DNA of 64,000 nt from Loktanella atrilutea (lineage in GTDB: Bacteria; Pseudomonadota; Alphaproteobacteria; Rhodobacterales; Rhodobacteraceae), in the NCBI RefSeq assembly GCF_900128995.1, contig NZ_FQUE01000007.1, positions 62,001 through 126,000 on the forward strand, written 5' to 3'. How positions within the stretch are numbered: the stretch's first letter is position 1; each line of letters begins with the position of its first letter. This document shows positions 36,017-44,948 of the stretch, piece after piece. The notes below the pieces were generated by a model, which made no database searches, was not told the origin of the DNA, and worked only from the letters and a program-made list of their open reading frames with translations. The translations under genes and the position numbers were made by a program.

Positions 36017-36499
36017 ATGACCAAAGACGCAAAAGCTGATTTCTGGGATCGCGTCGACACCGTGCAGGCTGGCATGCTGGGCCTTGCGGAAAACAGCAAG
36101 CTGGTGCCAATGTCGCCGACCCTGCGCAAGGCGCGTGATGGCAAAATCTGGTTCATCGCCGCGAAGGGCGAAGAGATCGTGGACAATACCGCGGCGGCAT
36201 CCAAGGATGCGCGTTTCGTCATCGCAGATGCGAAATCCGGCCTCTATGCCAACGTCGAAGGGCAACTTGCCCATGTGAACGACAAGGCCATCCTCGATGA
36301 ATTATGGAATGCCGTCGCCGCGGCATGGTTTGACGATGGGAAAGAAGACCCGGACGTTCAACTGCTGTGCCTGACGCCCCGCATGGCTGGATGCTGGTTC
36401 AGCACTACAAGCGGCGTCAAGTTCATCTACGAAATCGCGAAGGCGAATATCACGGGTGCAGAACCCGATCAGGGCTATCAGGCCGATCTGACGTTCTGA
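36017..36499 (+). CDS. Pyridoxamine 5'-phosphate oxidase-fold protein (general stress protein 26-like)
   Basis: A 160-residue split-barrel flavin-binding protein. The family pattern is visible in MSPTLRKARDGKIWFIAAKG near residue 34, SGLYANVEGQLAHVNDKAIL near 75, and LLCLTPRMAGCWFSTTSGVKF near 115. Members bind FMN or FAD and may act in stress responses; several bacterial genes of this type are called general stress proteins. A terminator pair lies upstream, and a bidirectional terminator follows, so it forms its own unit with AAGGAAAGAGTAC as ribosome-binding region. Confidence 0.85.
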   Translation: MTKDAKADFWDRVDTVQAGMLGLAENSKLVPMSPTLRKARDGKIWFIAAKGEEIVDNTAAASKDARFVIADAKSGLYANVEGQLAHVNDKAILDELWNAVAAAWFDDGKEDPDVQLLCLTPRMAGCWFSTTSGVKFIYEIAKANITGAEPDQGYQADLTF

Positions 36500-36518
36500 T
36501 CGCTACCGCTACAACCAG

Positions 36519-36544
36519 AAAAGGCGGGCCTGACGGCCCGCCTT
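36519..36544. terminator. Bidirectional terminator between the PNPOx-fold gene and hsp20
   Basis: Perfect 8-bp stem GGCGGGCC / GGCCCGCC with loop TGAC (36523-36542). It is preceded by AAAA (36519-36522), giving TTTT on the minus strand, and followed by TT on plus, so it can serve both convergent genes. Confidence 0.8.
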
Positions 36545-36568
36545 CGTCATGTCGGGGCTATGGCAACT

Positions 36569-37036
36569 TCAGTTGACGGCCTTGGCGTCCACCACGTCCG
36601 TATGACTGGCAGCAGCCTTCTCGATCGCGATGCGGCGGGGCTTCAGCGCCTCGGGTACTTCGCGAGCCAAGTCGATATGCAGCATGCCGTCAACATGGCT
36701 TGCGCCGGTCACGCGCACATGGTCGGCGAGGTGGAAACGACGCTCGAAGGCGCGGGTGGCGATGCCACGGTGCAGGAATTTGCGATCGCTGTCGTCCTCG
36801 GCCTTGCGACCGGTCACAAGCAGGGCACGGTCATTGACCTCGATCGACAGGTCGGTATCAGAAAATCCGGCCACCGCGAGCGAGATGCGCCACGCGTCAT
36901 CTTCGGTCTTTTCGATGTTGTAAGGCGGGTAGGTCGACTGGCCGACGTCAGAGGCCAAGGCACGGTCCATAAGGTCGGCGATCTGGTCGAATCCGACAGT
37001 GGCACGGTATAGGGGTGTCAGGTCAAAGGTACGCAT
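36569..37036 (-). CDS. Small heat-shock protein, Hsp20/IbpA family
   Basis: A 155-residue ATP-independent holdase chaperone. The N-terminus MRTFDLTPLYRATVGFDQIADL and IEKTEDDAWRISLAVAGF open the alpha-crystallin domain, which closes with HVDGMLHIDLAREVPE and then a short C-terminal tail (KPRRIAIEKA) bearing the IxI oligomerisation motif. The start at 37036 gives the usual length; the longer frame upstream lacks a ribosome-binding site. AAAGGATGACCC on the minus strand supplies one here. It is downstream of a serine protease, 141 bases away. Confidence 0.94.
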   Translation of the reverse strand: MRTFDLTPLYRATVGFDQIADLMDRALASDVGQSTYPPYNIEKTEDDAWRISLAVAGFSDTDLSIEVNDRALLVTGRKAEDDSDRKFLHRGIATRAFERRFHLADHVRVTGASHVDGMLHIDLAREVPEALKPRRIAIEKAAASHTDVVDAKAVN

Positions 37037-37177
37037 TGGGTCATCCTTTTCAAAGCGATAACATGGTGATAGCCCTCCCCTTCGAGGACGGGCCGGGTTT
37101 TTGCAACGGCCCGCTGTGGCACCGTCGCCCGGCATATTTGGGAATCAATTTCGTTCCGTTCAAGAGGGTATGTCCCC

Positions 37178-37981
37178 TCAGGGTCTGACGAATTTTGCGC
37201 CGGTGTCGTTGCGTGCCCCGCTGGCTGTAAATCGCGGACCGTTGGACAAGATCGGGGTCTGAGCTGTGATGTGTGCCGCAAGCAGCGCGTCCAGCGTATC
37301 TGATACCGTCGCGGCCAATGACACGGCGTCACCATCCGACTCTCCCTTGGCAGAGAGCACGGCCACGATCCGCGCGATGCCGTTGCCGGTGGCAAAGACC
37401 GGCGCGCCGCTGGCGCCGAAATCCGCGGCACAGGTCATCATCACCACGTGACTGATCGCGTCCAGCACATGACAGGTCTTCTGCAGGCTCGCGATATTGG
37501 CCCTGTCACGGGCGTAGGACACGACCGTCAACGGCATGTCCTGCGTCGGCGCGACGCCGACCGGATAGGGGGCAAGGCTGGGTAGTCTTATCGGTCGGTC
37601 GAGTTCCAGCACTGCCAAATCGACCGAAACCGCGTCGTTTTGCGCGCGCGCACCGTGGTGGATGTAATCGGGATGCGGCGTGGCGCGGGTCACTGCACGC
37701 GTCGCAGCGGCGCGGTCATCGCGCAGGCCTGCCAGAAAGGTGAACCGGTCAGGCGGAATGCGAGCGCCCTGATCGTCGAACAGACAGTGTGCTGCGGTCA
37801 GGATCGTCGTTTCGGCAATCAGTGCCGCCGTGCAGAACCCGCTCCGGTCGATGTCGAGGCGGCCGACCGCTTCCCAGCCGCGACTGGTTTCCTTGGTCAC
37901 CATCGGTTGCAGGTCCGTATCCTGCGCCGGCAGACGTGATGCCAGAATACCAAGAATCAATACCAGAAGAAGGTTTCGCAT
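37178..37981 (-). CDS. Secreted trypsin-like serine protease
   Basis: A 267-residue exported S1-type protease. A signal peptide (MRNLLLVLILGILASRLPAQ) is cleaved near residue 20. The triad is visible: His65 in LTAAHC, Asp121 in SVDLAVLELD, and Ser191 in DFGASGAPVF. The usual GDSGGP or GNSGSP context reads GASGAP, so the residues around the nucleophile are changed. Cys50 and Cys66 fit the trypsin His-loop disulfide. It lies 58 bases after glcF on the same strand, so it may be the distal gene of the glycolate operon. Confidence 0.85.
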   Translation of the reverse strand: MRNLLLVLILGILASRLPAQDTDLQPMVTKETSRGWEAVGRLDIDRSGFCTAALIAETTILTAAHCLFDDQGARIPPDRFTFLAGLRDDRAAATRAVTRATPHPDYIHHGARAQNDAVSVDLAVLELDRPIRLPSLAPYPVGVAPTQDMPLTVVSYARDRANIASLQKTCHVLDAISHVVMMTCAADFGASGAPVFATGNGIARIVAVLSAKGESDGDAVSLAATVSDTLDALLAAHITAQTPILSNGPRFTASGARNDTGAKFVRP

Positions 37982-38039
37982 GCCTCGTCCCGTCGGTTTG
38001 CGGTCATTGTAGTGACCGGTTACGGCGGTCATATGGCGT

Positions 38040-39437
38040 CTACCGCAATATGGGAACCGGTGGCGCATCGACCGGACGATCGAAGGCAGGGGGGCGTGGC
38101 CCGCCTGTCGCCCAATCCAGCAGCTCTACCGTGTGCACGATCGGGACACCTGCATTGGTCCCGATCTGCATCATGCAGCCGATATTGCCCGCCGCGATCA
38201 CATGCGGCCGTAGGGCCGCCAGCGACCTCACCTTGCGGACTTTCAGCTGTTCAGAGATTTCGGGCTGCATCAGGTTGTAGGTGCCGGCTGATCCGCAGCA
38301 CAGGTGACTGTCGGCCGGCTCCAGCACAGTGAAGCCTGCGCGCTTCAGCAGATCCTTCGGCGCCGCCCTTACCTTCTGTCCGTGCTGCAGGGAGCAGGCG
38401 GCATGATATGCAACGCGCAGCCCCCCGGTTTCGGCACCATCGGGGTCAGACGGCAGGCGTGCGGCGTCGATGCCCGCAATACCGCCCTTGGCCACGTTCA
38501 GGTTCAGATGCGGCGACCCGGTGGGCAGCAGATCGAGAAGCACCTCGCTCACGTCCTTGGCGATGGCCGAAACCCGCGCGGCATCCTCCGCCAGATCGGT
38601 GTTGCGGAACATGTGGCCGTAGTCCTTCACCGTTGTTCCGCATCCACTTGTATTGATGACGATGGCATCGAGGCCGCCTGCATCCATCTGCGCCGTCCAC
38701 GCCCGGATGTTGCGGGCGGCGGTGGCATGGGCTTCGTCCTCCATGCCCATGTGGTGGGTGAGGGCGCCGCAGCAGCCCTGCCCCTCGGGGATCACGACCT
38801 CTGCCCCCAGACGTGTCAGCAGACGGATGGTGGCGTCGTTGATATCTGTGTTCAGTGCGCGCTGGGCGCAGCCGGTCATCAGGACCACGCGCATCCGTTG
38901 ATCCGCCGCGGCAAAGGTCTGCGGATCGTCGTTGCGGCTGACGGGGGGGATCACCTTTGGCGCCATGCGGATCATCGCACGCAGTCGGGCATCGGGGATC
39001 AATCCGGCGAACGGCTTTGCAATCTTCGCCCCCAGCAGCGCAAGCCGGAACCGCCCAGGATAGGGCAGCACCCGCGCCAGCACCCAGCGCAGCACGCGGT
39101 CGCCGGGCGGACGCTGGTAGTGTTCGTTGATGTAGGCCCGCGCGTGATCGACCAGATGCATGTAGTGAACGCCCGATGGGCAGGTCGTCATGCAGGCCAA
39201 GCAGGACAGGCAACGGTCGATATGCTTCACGGTCTTCGCATCGGGGACCCGCTCGTTTTCGAGCATGTCCTTGATCAGGTAGATGCGCCCGCGCGGGCTG
39301 TCGAGTTCGTCGCCCAGCACCTGATAGGTCGGACAGGTCGCGGTGCAGAACCCGCAATGCACGCAAGCCCGCAGGATCTGGTTAGCGCGTGCCGTGCCGG
39401 GGTCGCGCAGCTGGGCTTCGGTAAATGTCGTCTGCAT
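38040..39437 (-). CDS. glcF: Glycolate oxidase iron-sulfur subunit GlcF
   Basis: A 465-residue Fe-S protein passing electrons from the GlcD flavin to the respiratory chain. Two ferredoxin-type 4Fe-4S motifs are seen: Cys25, 28, 31, 35 (ACVHCGFCTATCP) and Cys76, 79, 82, 86 (RCLSCLACMTTCP). Two CCG domains follow, each ending in a CCG-type motif (QGCCGALTHHMGME and SHLCCGSAGTYN). Its start codon overlaps the glcE stop (TGATG), so translation is coupled. Confidence 0.95.
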   Translation of the reverse strand: MQTTFTEAQLRDPGTARANQILRACVHCGFCTATCPTYQVLGDELDSPRGRIYLIKDMLENERVPDAKTVKHIDRCLSCLACMTTCPSGVHYMHLVDHARAYINEHYQRPPGDRVLRWVLARVLPYPGRFRLALLGAKIAKPFAGLIPDARLRAMIRMAPKVIPPVSRNDDPQTFAAADQRMRVVLMTGCAQRALNTDINDATIRLLTRLGAEVVIPEGQGCCGALTHHMGMEDEAHATAARNIRAWTAQMDAGGLDAIVINTSGCGTTVKDYGHMFRNTDLAEDAARVSAIAKDVSEVLLDLLPTGSPHLNLNVAKGGIAGIDAARLPSDPDGAETGGLRVAYHAACSLQHGQKVRAAPKDLLKRAGFTVLEPADSHLCCGSAGTYNLMQPEISEQLKVRKVRSLAALRPHVIAAGNIGCMMQIGTNAGVPIVHTVELLDWATGGPRPPAFDRPVDAPPVPILR

Positions 39438-40516
39438 CAGCCCATAACTCCAGGGTTGAGAATTCGGCGCGGGTCGAAGCGCCGGCGCAGCCCCGTGCTG
39501 AGGGTCGCCACCGGCGCGGGTTCGGGATGAAAGCGCGGGAACGCTCCGCCGGTGCCACGTACCCGTGTGGCATGGCCCGTGGTGATGTCGGCTCGCAGAT
39601 CGCGCTCCGCCCGGCATAGAACCCACAACAGACCGCCGCCCCAGTCGGCAATGACGTCGACCTCTCCACCGGCGCGCAGGGCTGCGACGGTGTCGGGCAT
39701 CCGCGACGGCCTGATCGACACGCGCCAGACGTCGCCGGACCGGTTCCCGAAGACGGCACAGTCGCGGAGCGCCTGCCAGTCGAAATCCGTCACCGAAGCC
39801 GCCCCGAACGTGGCCAGTTCGCGCATCAGCTTCTCGGCGCGATAGGTGACAGATTCGCCGAATCCTTCCAGCCGCACGACGACGCGACCATTGACAAAAG
39901 CCGCCCCCGTAACGTCGTAGGGCGAGCCAAGTGCTGCCGACATCGCTGCCACCGCCTGCATGTCGTCCAGTCCCGTTATCGCAACCGAGGCCATCGCCTG
40001 CGGCAAGGGCAGCACCTTCAGGCTGACTTCGGTCATGACCCCCAGCGTGCCGTACGACCCGGCAAGCAGCTTGACCAGATCGTAGCCCGTGACGTTCTTC
40101 ATCACGCGTCCGCCGTTCTTGACGATGTTGCCGGTGCCGTCGACGAAGCGCACGCCCAACAGGTGATCCCGGCAGGCCCCGACCTGAATTCGCCGCGGTC
40201 CGCTGGCATTTGTCGCCACGACCCCGCCGATGGTGGGCTCACCGCCTGTCCCAAGCAGCCTCCTCATGTCAGTCGGCTCGAAGGCCAACCGCTGCCCCTC
40301 AGCGGCCAGGGCCGCTTCGACCTCCGCCAGCGGCGTGCCCGCCTTGACGACCAGCGTCAGCGCGCCGGGTTCGTAGAGTGTAATGCCAGTCAGCCCTGCG
40401 GTGGACACAATGGCCCCCTTGCAAGCTATTCCGCGCGTGCCACCGCCCCGCACCTCCAGCGGCCCGTCAGCATCCCGGATCACATCGGCCAGTTCATCCT
40501 CGGTCACTGGCATCAT
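39437..40516 (-). CDS. glcE: Glycolate oxidase FAD-binding subunit GlcE
   Basis: A 359-residue PCMH-type FAD-binding subunit of glycolate oxidase. The FAD-binding region shows PLEVRGGGTRG near residue 20, LRRLLGTGGEPTIGGVVATNASGPRRIQVGA-type FAD motifs near 90-115 (visible as TIGGVVATNASGPRR), and VMKNVTGYDLVKLLAGSYGT near 137. The C-terminal part ends FDPRRILNPGVMG, typical of GlcE. Two adjacent ATGs (40516 and 40513) are possible starts. The glcD stop lies 63 bases upstream, a gap filled by an intergenic repeat. Confidence 0.94.
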   Translation of the reverse strand: MMPVTEDELADVIRDADGPLEVRGGGTRGIACKGAIVSTAGLTGITLYEPGALTLVVKAGTPLAEVEAALAAEGQRLAFEPTDMRRLLGTGGEPTIGGVVATNASGPRRIQVGACRDHLLGVRFVDGTGNIVKNGGRVMKNVTGYDLVKLLAGSYGTLGVMTEVSLKVLPLPQAMASVAITGLDDMQAVAAMSAALGSPYDVTGAAFVNGRVVVRLEGFGESVTYRAEKLMRELATFGAASVTDFDWQALRDCAVFGNRSGDVWRVSIRPSRMPDTVAALRAGGEVDVIADWGGGLLWVLCRAERDLRADITTGHATRVRGTGGAFPRFHPEPAPVATLSTGLRRRFDPRRILNPGVMG

Positions 40517-40528
40517 GGCGCCGGTCCA

Positions 40529-40583
40529 CCCTTCTTTTCGTCACAAACATCTTGGGGGTTTGGGGGCTGGCCCAAAGGCTCAG
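40529..40583 (-). repeat. Intergenic hairpin-tail repeat, copy 4 (TATTTGTGACGA type)
   Basis: On the minus strand the hairpin TTTGGG-CCAGCC-CCCAAA is followed by CCCCCAAGATGTTTGTGACG and AAAAGAAGGGTGG. It lies between glcD and glcE and closely resembles the tail at 47762-47811 (CCCCGAGGTATTTGTGACGA then GAAGAAGG). Confidence 0.6.
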
Positions 40584-42013
40584 GCCGCCCGATGCGCCTC
40601 GCTCGCGTCCAGGGGAAACACCTTCGCCGGGTTCAACAGCCAGCCGGGATCGAAGACATCCTTCACCGCCATCTGCGCCTCCAGATCGGCAGCATTGAAC
40701 TGAACGTGCATGAGGTCGCGCTTCTCGATGCCAACGCCGTGCTCTCCGGTCAGGCAACCGCCGACCTCGACGCACAGCTTCAGGATCGCAGCGCCGAAGG
40801 CTTCGCAACGCTCCAGATCGCCCGGCGTATTGGCGTTATAAAGGATCAGTGGATGCATGTTGCCGTCGCCAGCGTGAAAGACGTTGGCCACATCCAGCCC
40901 GTATTCAGCCGACATCTGGCGGATACGGTCAAGCACGTTCGGCAATTCCGTCACGGGGATCGTGCCGTCGAGGCACATATAATCATTGATCTGTCCCATC
41001 GCGCCAAAGGCCGACTTGCGACCCAGCCAGATGCGCGCCGCCTGATCGGCATCCTGCGCCTCGCGCACCTCTACCGGATCGTGCCGCGCCGCTATTTCTC
41101 CGATCAGCGCTAGCTGGTGATCAATCTCCGTGTCAGAGCCCTCGACCTCGATGATCAGCACCGCCTCGCAGTCGGGATAGCCCGCGTGCGCAAAGGCTTC
41201 GCAGGCTTCGATGCAGGGGCGATCCATGAATTCGATGGCGACGGGCAGGACCCCCGCCTTGATGATGTCGGACACGCAGGCGCCGGCGATGGCATTGCCG
41301 TTGAAGCCGATCAGCACAGGCCGCGCGCCTTCCGGCTTGCGCAGGATGCGCAAAGTTGCCTCGGTCACCACGCCCAATTGACCCTCGCTCCCGCAGATCA
41401 GGCCCAGCAGGTCGAGGCCCGGTGCGTCCAGATGCGCCCCACCGATCTCGACCACCGTGCCGTCCATCATCACCATCGTGACGCCAAGCAGATTATTCGT
41501 GGTCACGCCGTATTTCAGGCAATGCGCCCCGCCGGAATTCATCGCAATGTTCCCGGCAATCGCGCAGGCCAGTTGAGACGACGGGTCAGGCGCGTAGAAG
41601 AAACCTGCGCCCTCCACGGCCCCGGTGACGCTCAGGTTCGTGCGTCCGGTCTGTACCCGGATGATCCGATCGGCATAGTTCGTCTCCATCACCGCGTTCA
41701 AACGAGACACGCCGAGGATTACGCTGTCTGCCGTCGGCATCGCCCCACCCGCAAGGGATGTACCCGAGCCCCGTGGTACGACCGGCACCCCCATCTCGTG
41801 ACAAATGCGCAGCACGTCCGACACTTCCTGGGTCGAGGCCGGCAAAACTGCGAGGAGCGGCGGACACCGGTAGGCGGACAGCCCGTCACATTCATAGGCC
41901 CTTGTCTCTGACACATCGGAAATCACCGCATCAGCCGCCAGGACCTGTCTCAGACGTTCGGCAAGTCGCTCCTTCAGGGCGATGACGCGGGCGCTTGGGT
42001 CTGGCATCTGCAT
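40580..42013 (-). CDS. glcD: Glycolate oxidase catalytic subunit GlcD
   Basis: A 477-residue flavoprotein oxidising glycolate (or D-lactate) to glyoxylate. The FAD-binding PCMH domain (about 40-215) begins AYECDGLSAYRCPPLLAVLP, with VVPRGSGTSLAGGAMP, SSQLACAIAGNIAMNSGG and KYGVTTNNLLG. The C-terminal FAD-linked oxidase domain carries VFHAGDGNMHPLILYN and GGCLTGEHGVGIEKRDLM. The ATG at 42013 follows GGAGG with 6-7 bases spacing; longer upstream frames overlap the divergent gene. It is the first gene of glcDEF and has an inverted repeat directly upstream. Confidence 0.96.
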   Translation of the reverse strand: MQMPDPSARVIALKERLAERLRQVLAADAVISDVSETRAYECDGLSAYRCPPLLAVLPASTQEVSDVLRICHEMGVPVVPRGSGTSLAGGAMPTADSVILGVSRLNAVMETNYADRIIRVQTGRTNLSVTGAVEGAGFFYAPDPSSQLACAIAGNIAMNSGGAHCLKYGVTTNNLLGVTMVMMDGTVVEIGGAHLDAPGLDLLGLICGSEGQLGVVTEATLRILRKPEGARPVLIGFNGNAIAGACVSDIIKAGVLPVAIEFMDRPCIEACEAFAHAGYPDCEAVLIIEVEGSDTEIDHQLALIGEIAARHDPVEVREAQDADQAARIWLGRKSAFGAMGQINDYMCLDGTIPVTELPNVLDRIRQMSAEYGLDVANVFHAGDGNMHPLILYNANTPGDLERCEAFGAAILKLCVEVGGCLTGEHGVGIEKRDLMHVQFNAADLEAQMAVKDVFDPGWLLNPAKVFPLDASEAHRAA

Positions 42014-42022
42014 GGGAATCCT

Positions 42023-42053
42023 CCGGATTGGTAAGTAAATATAACCAATTCGG
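42023..42053. promoter_or_regulatory. Candidate operator in front of glcD
   Basis: An inverted repeat with arms CCGGATTGGT (42023-42032) and ACCAATTCGG (42044-42053), nine of ten bases matching, surrounds the AT-rich spacer AAGTAAATATA. It lies immediately upstream of the glcD ribosome-binding site, in the only AT-rich stretch of the divergent region. GntR/FadR-type regulators such as GlcC and LldR recognise TGGT...ACCA, though usually with shorter spacing. No such regulator is encoded in the window. Confidence 0.45.
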
Positions 42054-42101
42054 ACGGATGGCAAGGCGCCGGGGGTATGGTAGATCCAAAGGATGACAGC
42101 C

Positions 42102-42791
42102 ATGACCCACCTCGCCGCACTCGGCGCGCTCGATATCGTCGCGCTTTTGCTGATCGTCGGCGCCTGGCTTGCGTTGGGCTGGTTGATCGAGCATCCGCAT
42201 CCGCACCGTCCTTCTGTCACCGTCCTTGTCGCGCAGCGTCGCCGTGACTGGATGAAGGTCTTCGTCACCCGCGAACCCCGCATCTTTGACAGCCAGATAC
42301 TTTCGAGCCTGCGGCAAGGCACATCCTTCTTCGCCTCGACGAGCATCTTCGCCATCGGCGGCGTGCTCGCGCTGATCGGCAACACGGACCCCCTGCGCGG
42401 TGTCGCGGCAGAGGTCATGGTGGTCGAAACGCCCGCACTGGTCTGGCAGGTAAAGCTCGGCCTTGTCACGCTGTTCCTTGTCACAGCCTTCCTGAAGTTC
42501 GTCTGGTCGAACCGGGTGTTCGGCTATTGCTCCGTCGTAATGGCTGCCGTCCCGCAGGACCCGGACGACCCCAAAGCCTATCCCCTCGCCGCGCAAGCGG
42601 GGGAACTGAACGTTCGCGCTGCGATGAACTTCAACCGGGGACTGCGCGCCATGTATTTCGCGCTGGGCGCCCTCGCGTGGCTGATTGGGGCATGGGCGAT
42701 GATCCTTGCCACGCTCGTCGTCGCCTGGACGATCTGGAGCCGGGAGTTCGCCTCTCTCCCTCGCCGCATCCTGTTGGGCGAGATCGTCTAG
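42102..42791 (+). CDS. DUF599 family membrane protein
   Basis: A 229-residue inner-membrane protein with four or five hydrophobic segments, e.g. ALDIVALLLIVGAWLALGWL (near 10-30) and FAIGGVLALIGNTDPLRG (near 84). The family motifs RRDWMKVFVTREPRIFDSQI and AAMNFNRGLRAMYFALGALA are present. The start at 42102 is preferred to the ATG at 42093 because AAAGGA ends too close to the latter. It is divergent from glcD and converges on the amidotransferase-like gene with a 4-base overlap. The function of DUF599 proteins is unknown. Confidence 0.85.
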   Translation: MTHLAALGALDIVALLLIVGAWLALGWLIEHPHPHRPSVTVLVAQRRRDWMKVFVTREPRIFDSQILSSLRQGTSFFASTSIFAIGGVLALIGNTDPLRGVAAEVMVVETPALVWQVKLGLVTLFLVTAFLKFVWSNRVFGYCSVVMAAVPQDPDDPKAYPLAAQAGELNVRAAMNFNRGLRAMYFALGALAWLIGAWAMILATLVVAWTIWSREFASLPRRILLGEIV

Positions 42792-44869
42792 CGCCGAGAT
42801 CCTCGCCCTTCGCGCAGCCATGCAGCCACGGTCAGCAGGGCCGCGATCAGAAGGAAGGTCCAGGCTGGAAGCACAGGCCGGACGCTGATCGCCGCGGTGC
42901 GGTAGGCGCCGCGTGGCGTGATCCCCATCCAGCCACGGCCAGCAGCGGGCCGCCCTTCGCGCACGCTACGCAGGTCGATCGCGCCGTCTGCGATATTGGT
43001 CATCCCGCCTCGAGTACGGTCGATGACAGGATTTAGCAAATCGCCCGTGGCGATGGTCTGCTCGAATTCCTTCGGTGCCGCCGGTCCCAATGCAATAACG
43101 CTGTCCAGCGTGCCGTCCGTCAGCCGATAAAGGCCAACGTCGGGCGCGTCCCACAGCGTTTCGAACCGCCCGGGGCTGACCTCGTCCAGAGTCAGCACCG
43201 TCTCCGTTCCGTCCGGGCCCGTCACGGTGACGTCCGGCGTCGTCTCCTCCAGCGTGCGGCGAATGATGCGCATGGTCTGCCCGGTCGGCTCGACCCACAG
43301 CGCCTCCTCCTCCAGTTCCGGTTCCTTCATCATCCAGTGTGCCAGCCGGCGCAGCAATTCTGCCTGTGGCCCGCCGCCTTCATAGCCACGATCCCACAGC
43401 CAGCTCTGGTCCGAGGCGATCAGTGCCACGCGGCCCTCGCCGACACGGTTCAGCGTCAGCAGGGGGCGATCGTCGAGGCCGGTCATCAGGACCTCAGCCC
43501 CGTCGGCCACCGTCGTATCCACCAGCCGGAACCAGCGGCCCCAGCCGGGACCCTCGCCCTCTGCCGGGGCGGGCGACATGGCTTCCAGACCCTCGGTTAC
43601 CGGATGGCGTTCGCCCAGATCGCTGACCTGGGGGACATAGCCTTCCTCGAATACGCGTGCGGTCGGTGCGCCGGGCAGGACCGATTCCAGTGGCGAACGA
43701 TAGATGCTTTCGGCCCCGCCGTACTCCGGGCCGGAGGAGACCAGCACCGCGCCGCCGTTGCGGACGTAATTGGCAATGTTCTCCAGATAGAGTGACGGCA
43801 GGATGCCCCGCCTCCGATAGCGGTCGAAAATTATCAGGTCGAAATCCTCGATCTTTTCCATGAAGAGTTCGCGGGTCGGGAAGGCGATCAGCGACAACTC
43901 GTCGACCGGCACCCCGTCCTGCTTTTCCGGTGGGCGCAGGATGGTGAAATGCACGAGGTCCACCGCCGCATCAGCCTTCAGAAGGTTGCGCCAGGTGCGC
44001 TCGCCCGCATGGGGCTCGCCGCTGACGAGCAGCACGCGCAACCGGTCGCGCACGCCGTTGATCTGTACAACAGCGGCATTGTTGCGCGCCGTCAGCTCGC
44101 CATCCACCGCTGGCGTCGCGAATTGCAGCACGTTCATGCCGCCGTGAGGCAGATCGACCGGCAGTTCGATATCCTGCCCCACCGGCACGTCGAAAGGCAG
44201 CGGCTCTGCTCCGTCGATACTGATCGTCAGGGGCACGGTGGGAACACCCGCCGGCGCCGCGCCCTGATCCTCGATCCGCAGCGTCAGGGTCACGGGTTCG
44301 CCCAGAATGGCAAAGGCGGGGGCGTTGGAGACGACCAGCCTCCGGTCCCAGTCATCAGGCTGGCCCGTCAGCAAGGCGTGCAATGGTGCAGGTAGCGCCG
44401 GGGTCCGCTCCAGATCGTGCAACCGCCCGTCGGTCAGCAGGATGGTCCCCGCGATCCGGCCCTGCGGTTCTTCGGCCAAGGCCTCGGACAGGCCGGTCAT
44501 CAGCAACGTGCCACCGTCGCCTTCGCCGTCACCGACCGTGACGACCCGTAGTTCCGTGTTGTCCAGCCGGGCGACCTCTGCCCGGACATTGGCGATGGCC
44601 GTCTGCGTTTGCGCGGGCCGGTCGCTCAGGCGCTGGCTGGCGGACTGGTCGACGACAAGCACCACGATGTCGGACAGTGCCTCACGCTCCTCTGACTGGA
44701 CCGCCGGGTTCAGCAGTGCTGCCAGCAGCGCCAACCCCGCGAGCCCGCGCAGCCACCATCCCGGCAGCCGCCGCCAGATCGCCAGCGCGATCCCCGAAAC
44801 AACCATAGTCGCCACGACGTAGATCGCCAGAAGCGGAAGCAGCGGGTCGAGAACGATTGTTCCGGTCAT
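42788..44869 (-). CDS. Membrane-anchored glutamine-amidotransferase-like protein of a MoxR operon
   Basis: 693 residues. Two hydrophobic segments at the N-terminus (ATMVVSGIALAIW and LRGLAGLALLAALL) precede a VWA-like region with DIVVLVVDQSASQRL and GTILLTDGRLHDL. The middle (about 280-480) is a class I amidotransferase-like Rossmann fold: RLRVLLVSGEPHAGERTWR and FDLIIFDRYRRRGILP. A catalytic Cys is not evident, so it may bind rather than react. The C-terminus ends in one more membrane segment (LPAWTFLLIAALLTVAAWL). It is the last gene of a four-gene MoxR operon. Confidence 0.78.
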   Translation of the reverse strand: MTGTIVLDPLLPLLAIYVVATMVVSGIALAIWRRLPGWWLRGLAGLALLAALLNPAVQSEEREALSDIVVLVVDQSASQRLSDRPAQTQTAIANVRAEVARLDNTELRVVTVGDGEGDGGTLLMTGLSEALAEEPQGRIAGTILLTDGRLHDLERTPALPAPLHALLTGQPDDWDRRLVVSNAPAFAILGEPVTLTLRIEDQGAAPAGVPTVPLTISIDGAEPLPFDVPVGQDIELPVDLPHGGMNVLQFATPAVDGELTARNNAAVVQINGVRDRLRVLLVSGEPHAGERTWRNLLKADAAVDLVHFTILRPPEKQDGVPVDELSLIAFPTRELFMEKIEDFDLIIFDRYRRRGILPSLYLENIANYVRNGGAVLVSSGPEYGGAESIYRSPLESVLPGAPTARVFEEGYVPQVSDLGERHPVTEGLEAMSPAPAEGEGPGWGRWFRLVDTTVADGAEVLMTGLDDRPLLTLNRVGEGRVALIASDQSWLWDRGYEGGGPQAELLRRLAHWMMKEPELEEEALWVEPTGQTMRIIRRTLEETTPDVTVTGPDGTETVLTLDEVSPGRFETLWDAPDVGLYRLTDGTLDSVIALGPAAPKEFEQTIATGDLLNPVIDRTRGGMTNIADGAIDLRSVREGRPAAGRGWMGITPRGAYRTAAISVRPVLPAWTFLLIAALLTVAAWLREGRGSRR

Positions 44870-44880
44870 TGCGCGGGTCC

Positions 44881-44930
44881 CCTGCTTCTTCTCGTCTCAA
44901 ATACCTTCGCCGGAGGCATTTCACCCGAGC
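44881..44930 (-). repeat. Intergenic hairpin-tail repeat, copy 5
   Basis: The minus strand reads GAAATGCCTCCGGCGAAGG then TATTTGAGACGAGAAGAAGC. It lies in the 79-base gap between two genes of the MoxR operon and shares GCGAAGGTATTT...GACGAGAAGAAG with copies 4 and 6. Confidence 0.55.
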
Positions 44931-44948
44931 CGCGCGCGCGTCGTCCGG

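Noticed and set aside
42014-42484. Upstream extension of glcD
   Set aside because: Lies opposite DUF599, has no GlcD similarity, and the GGAGG-led ATG at 42013 matches the family start.
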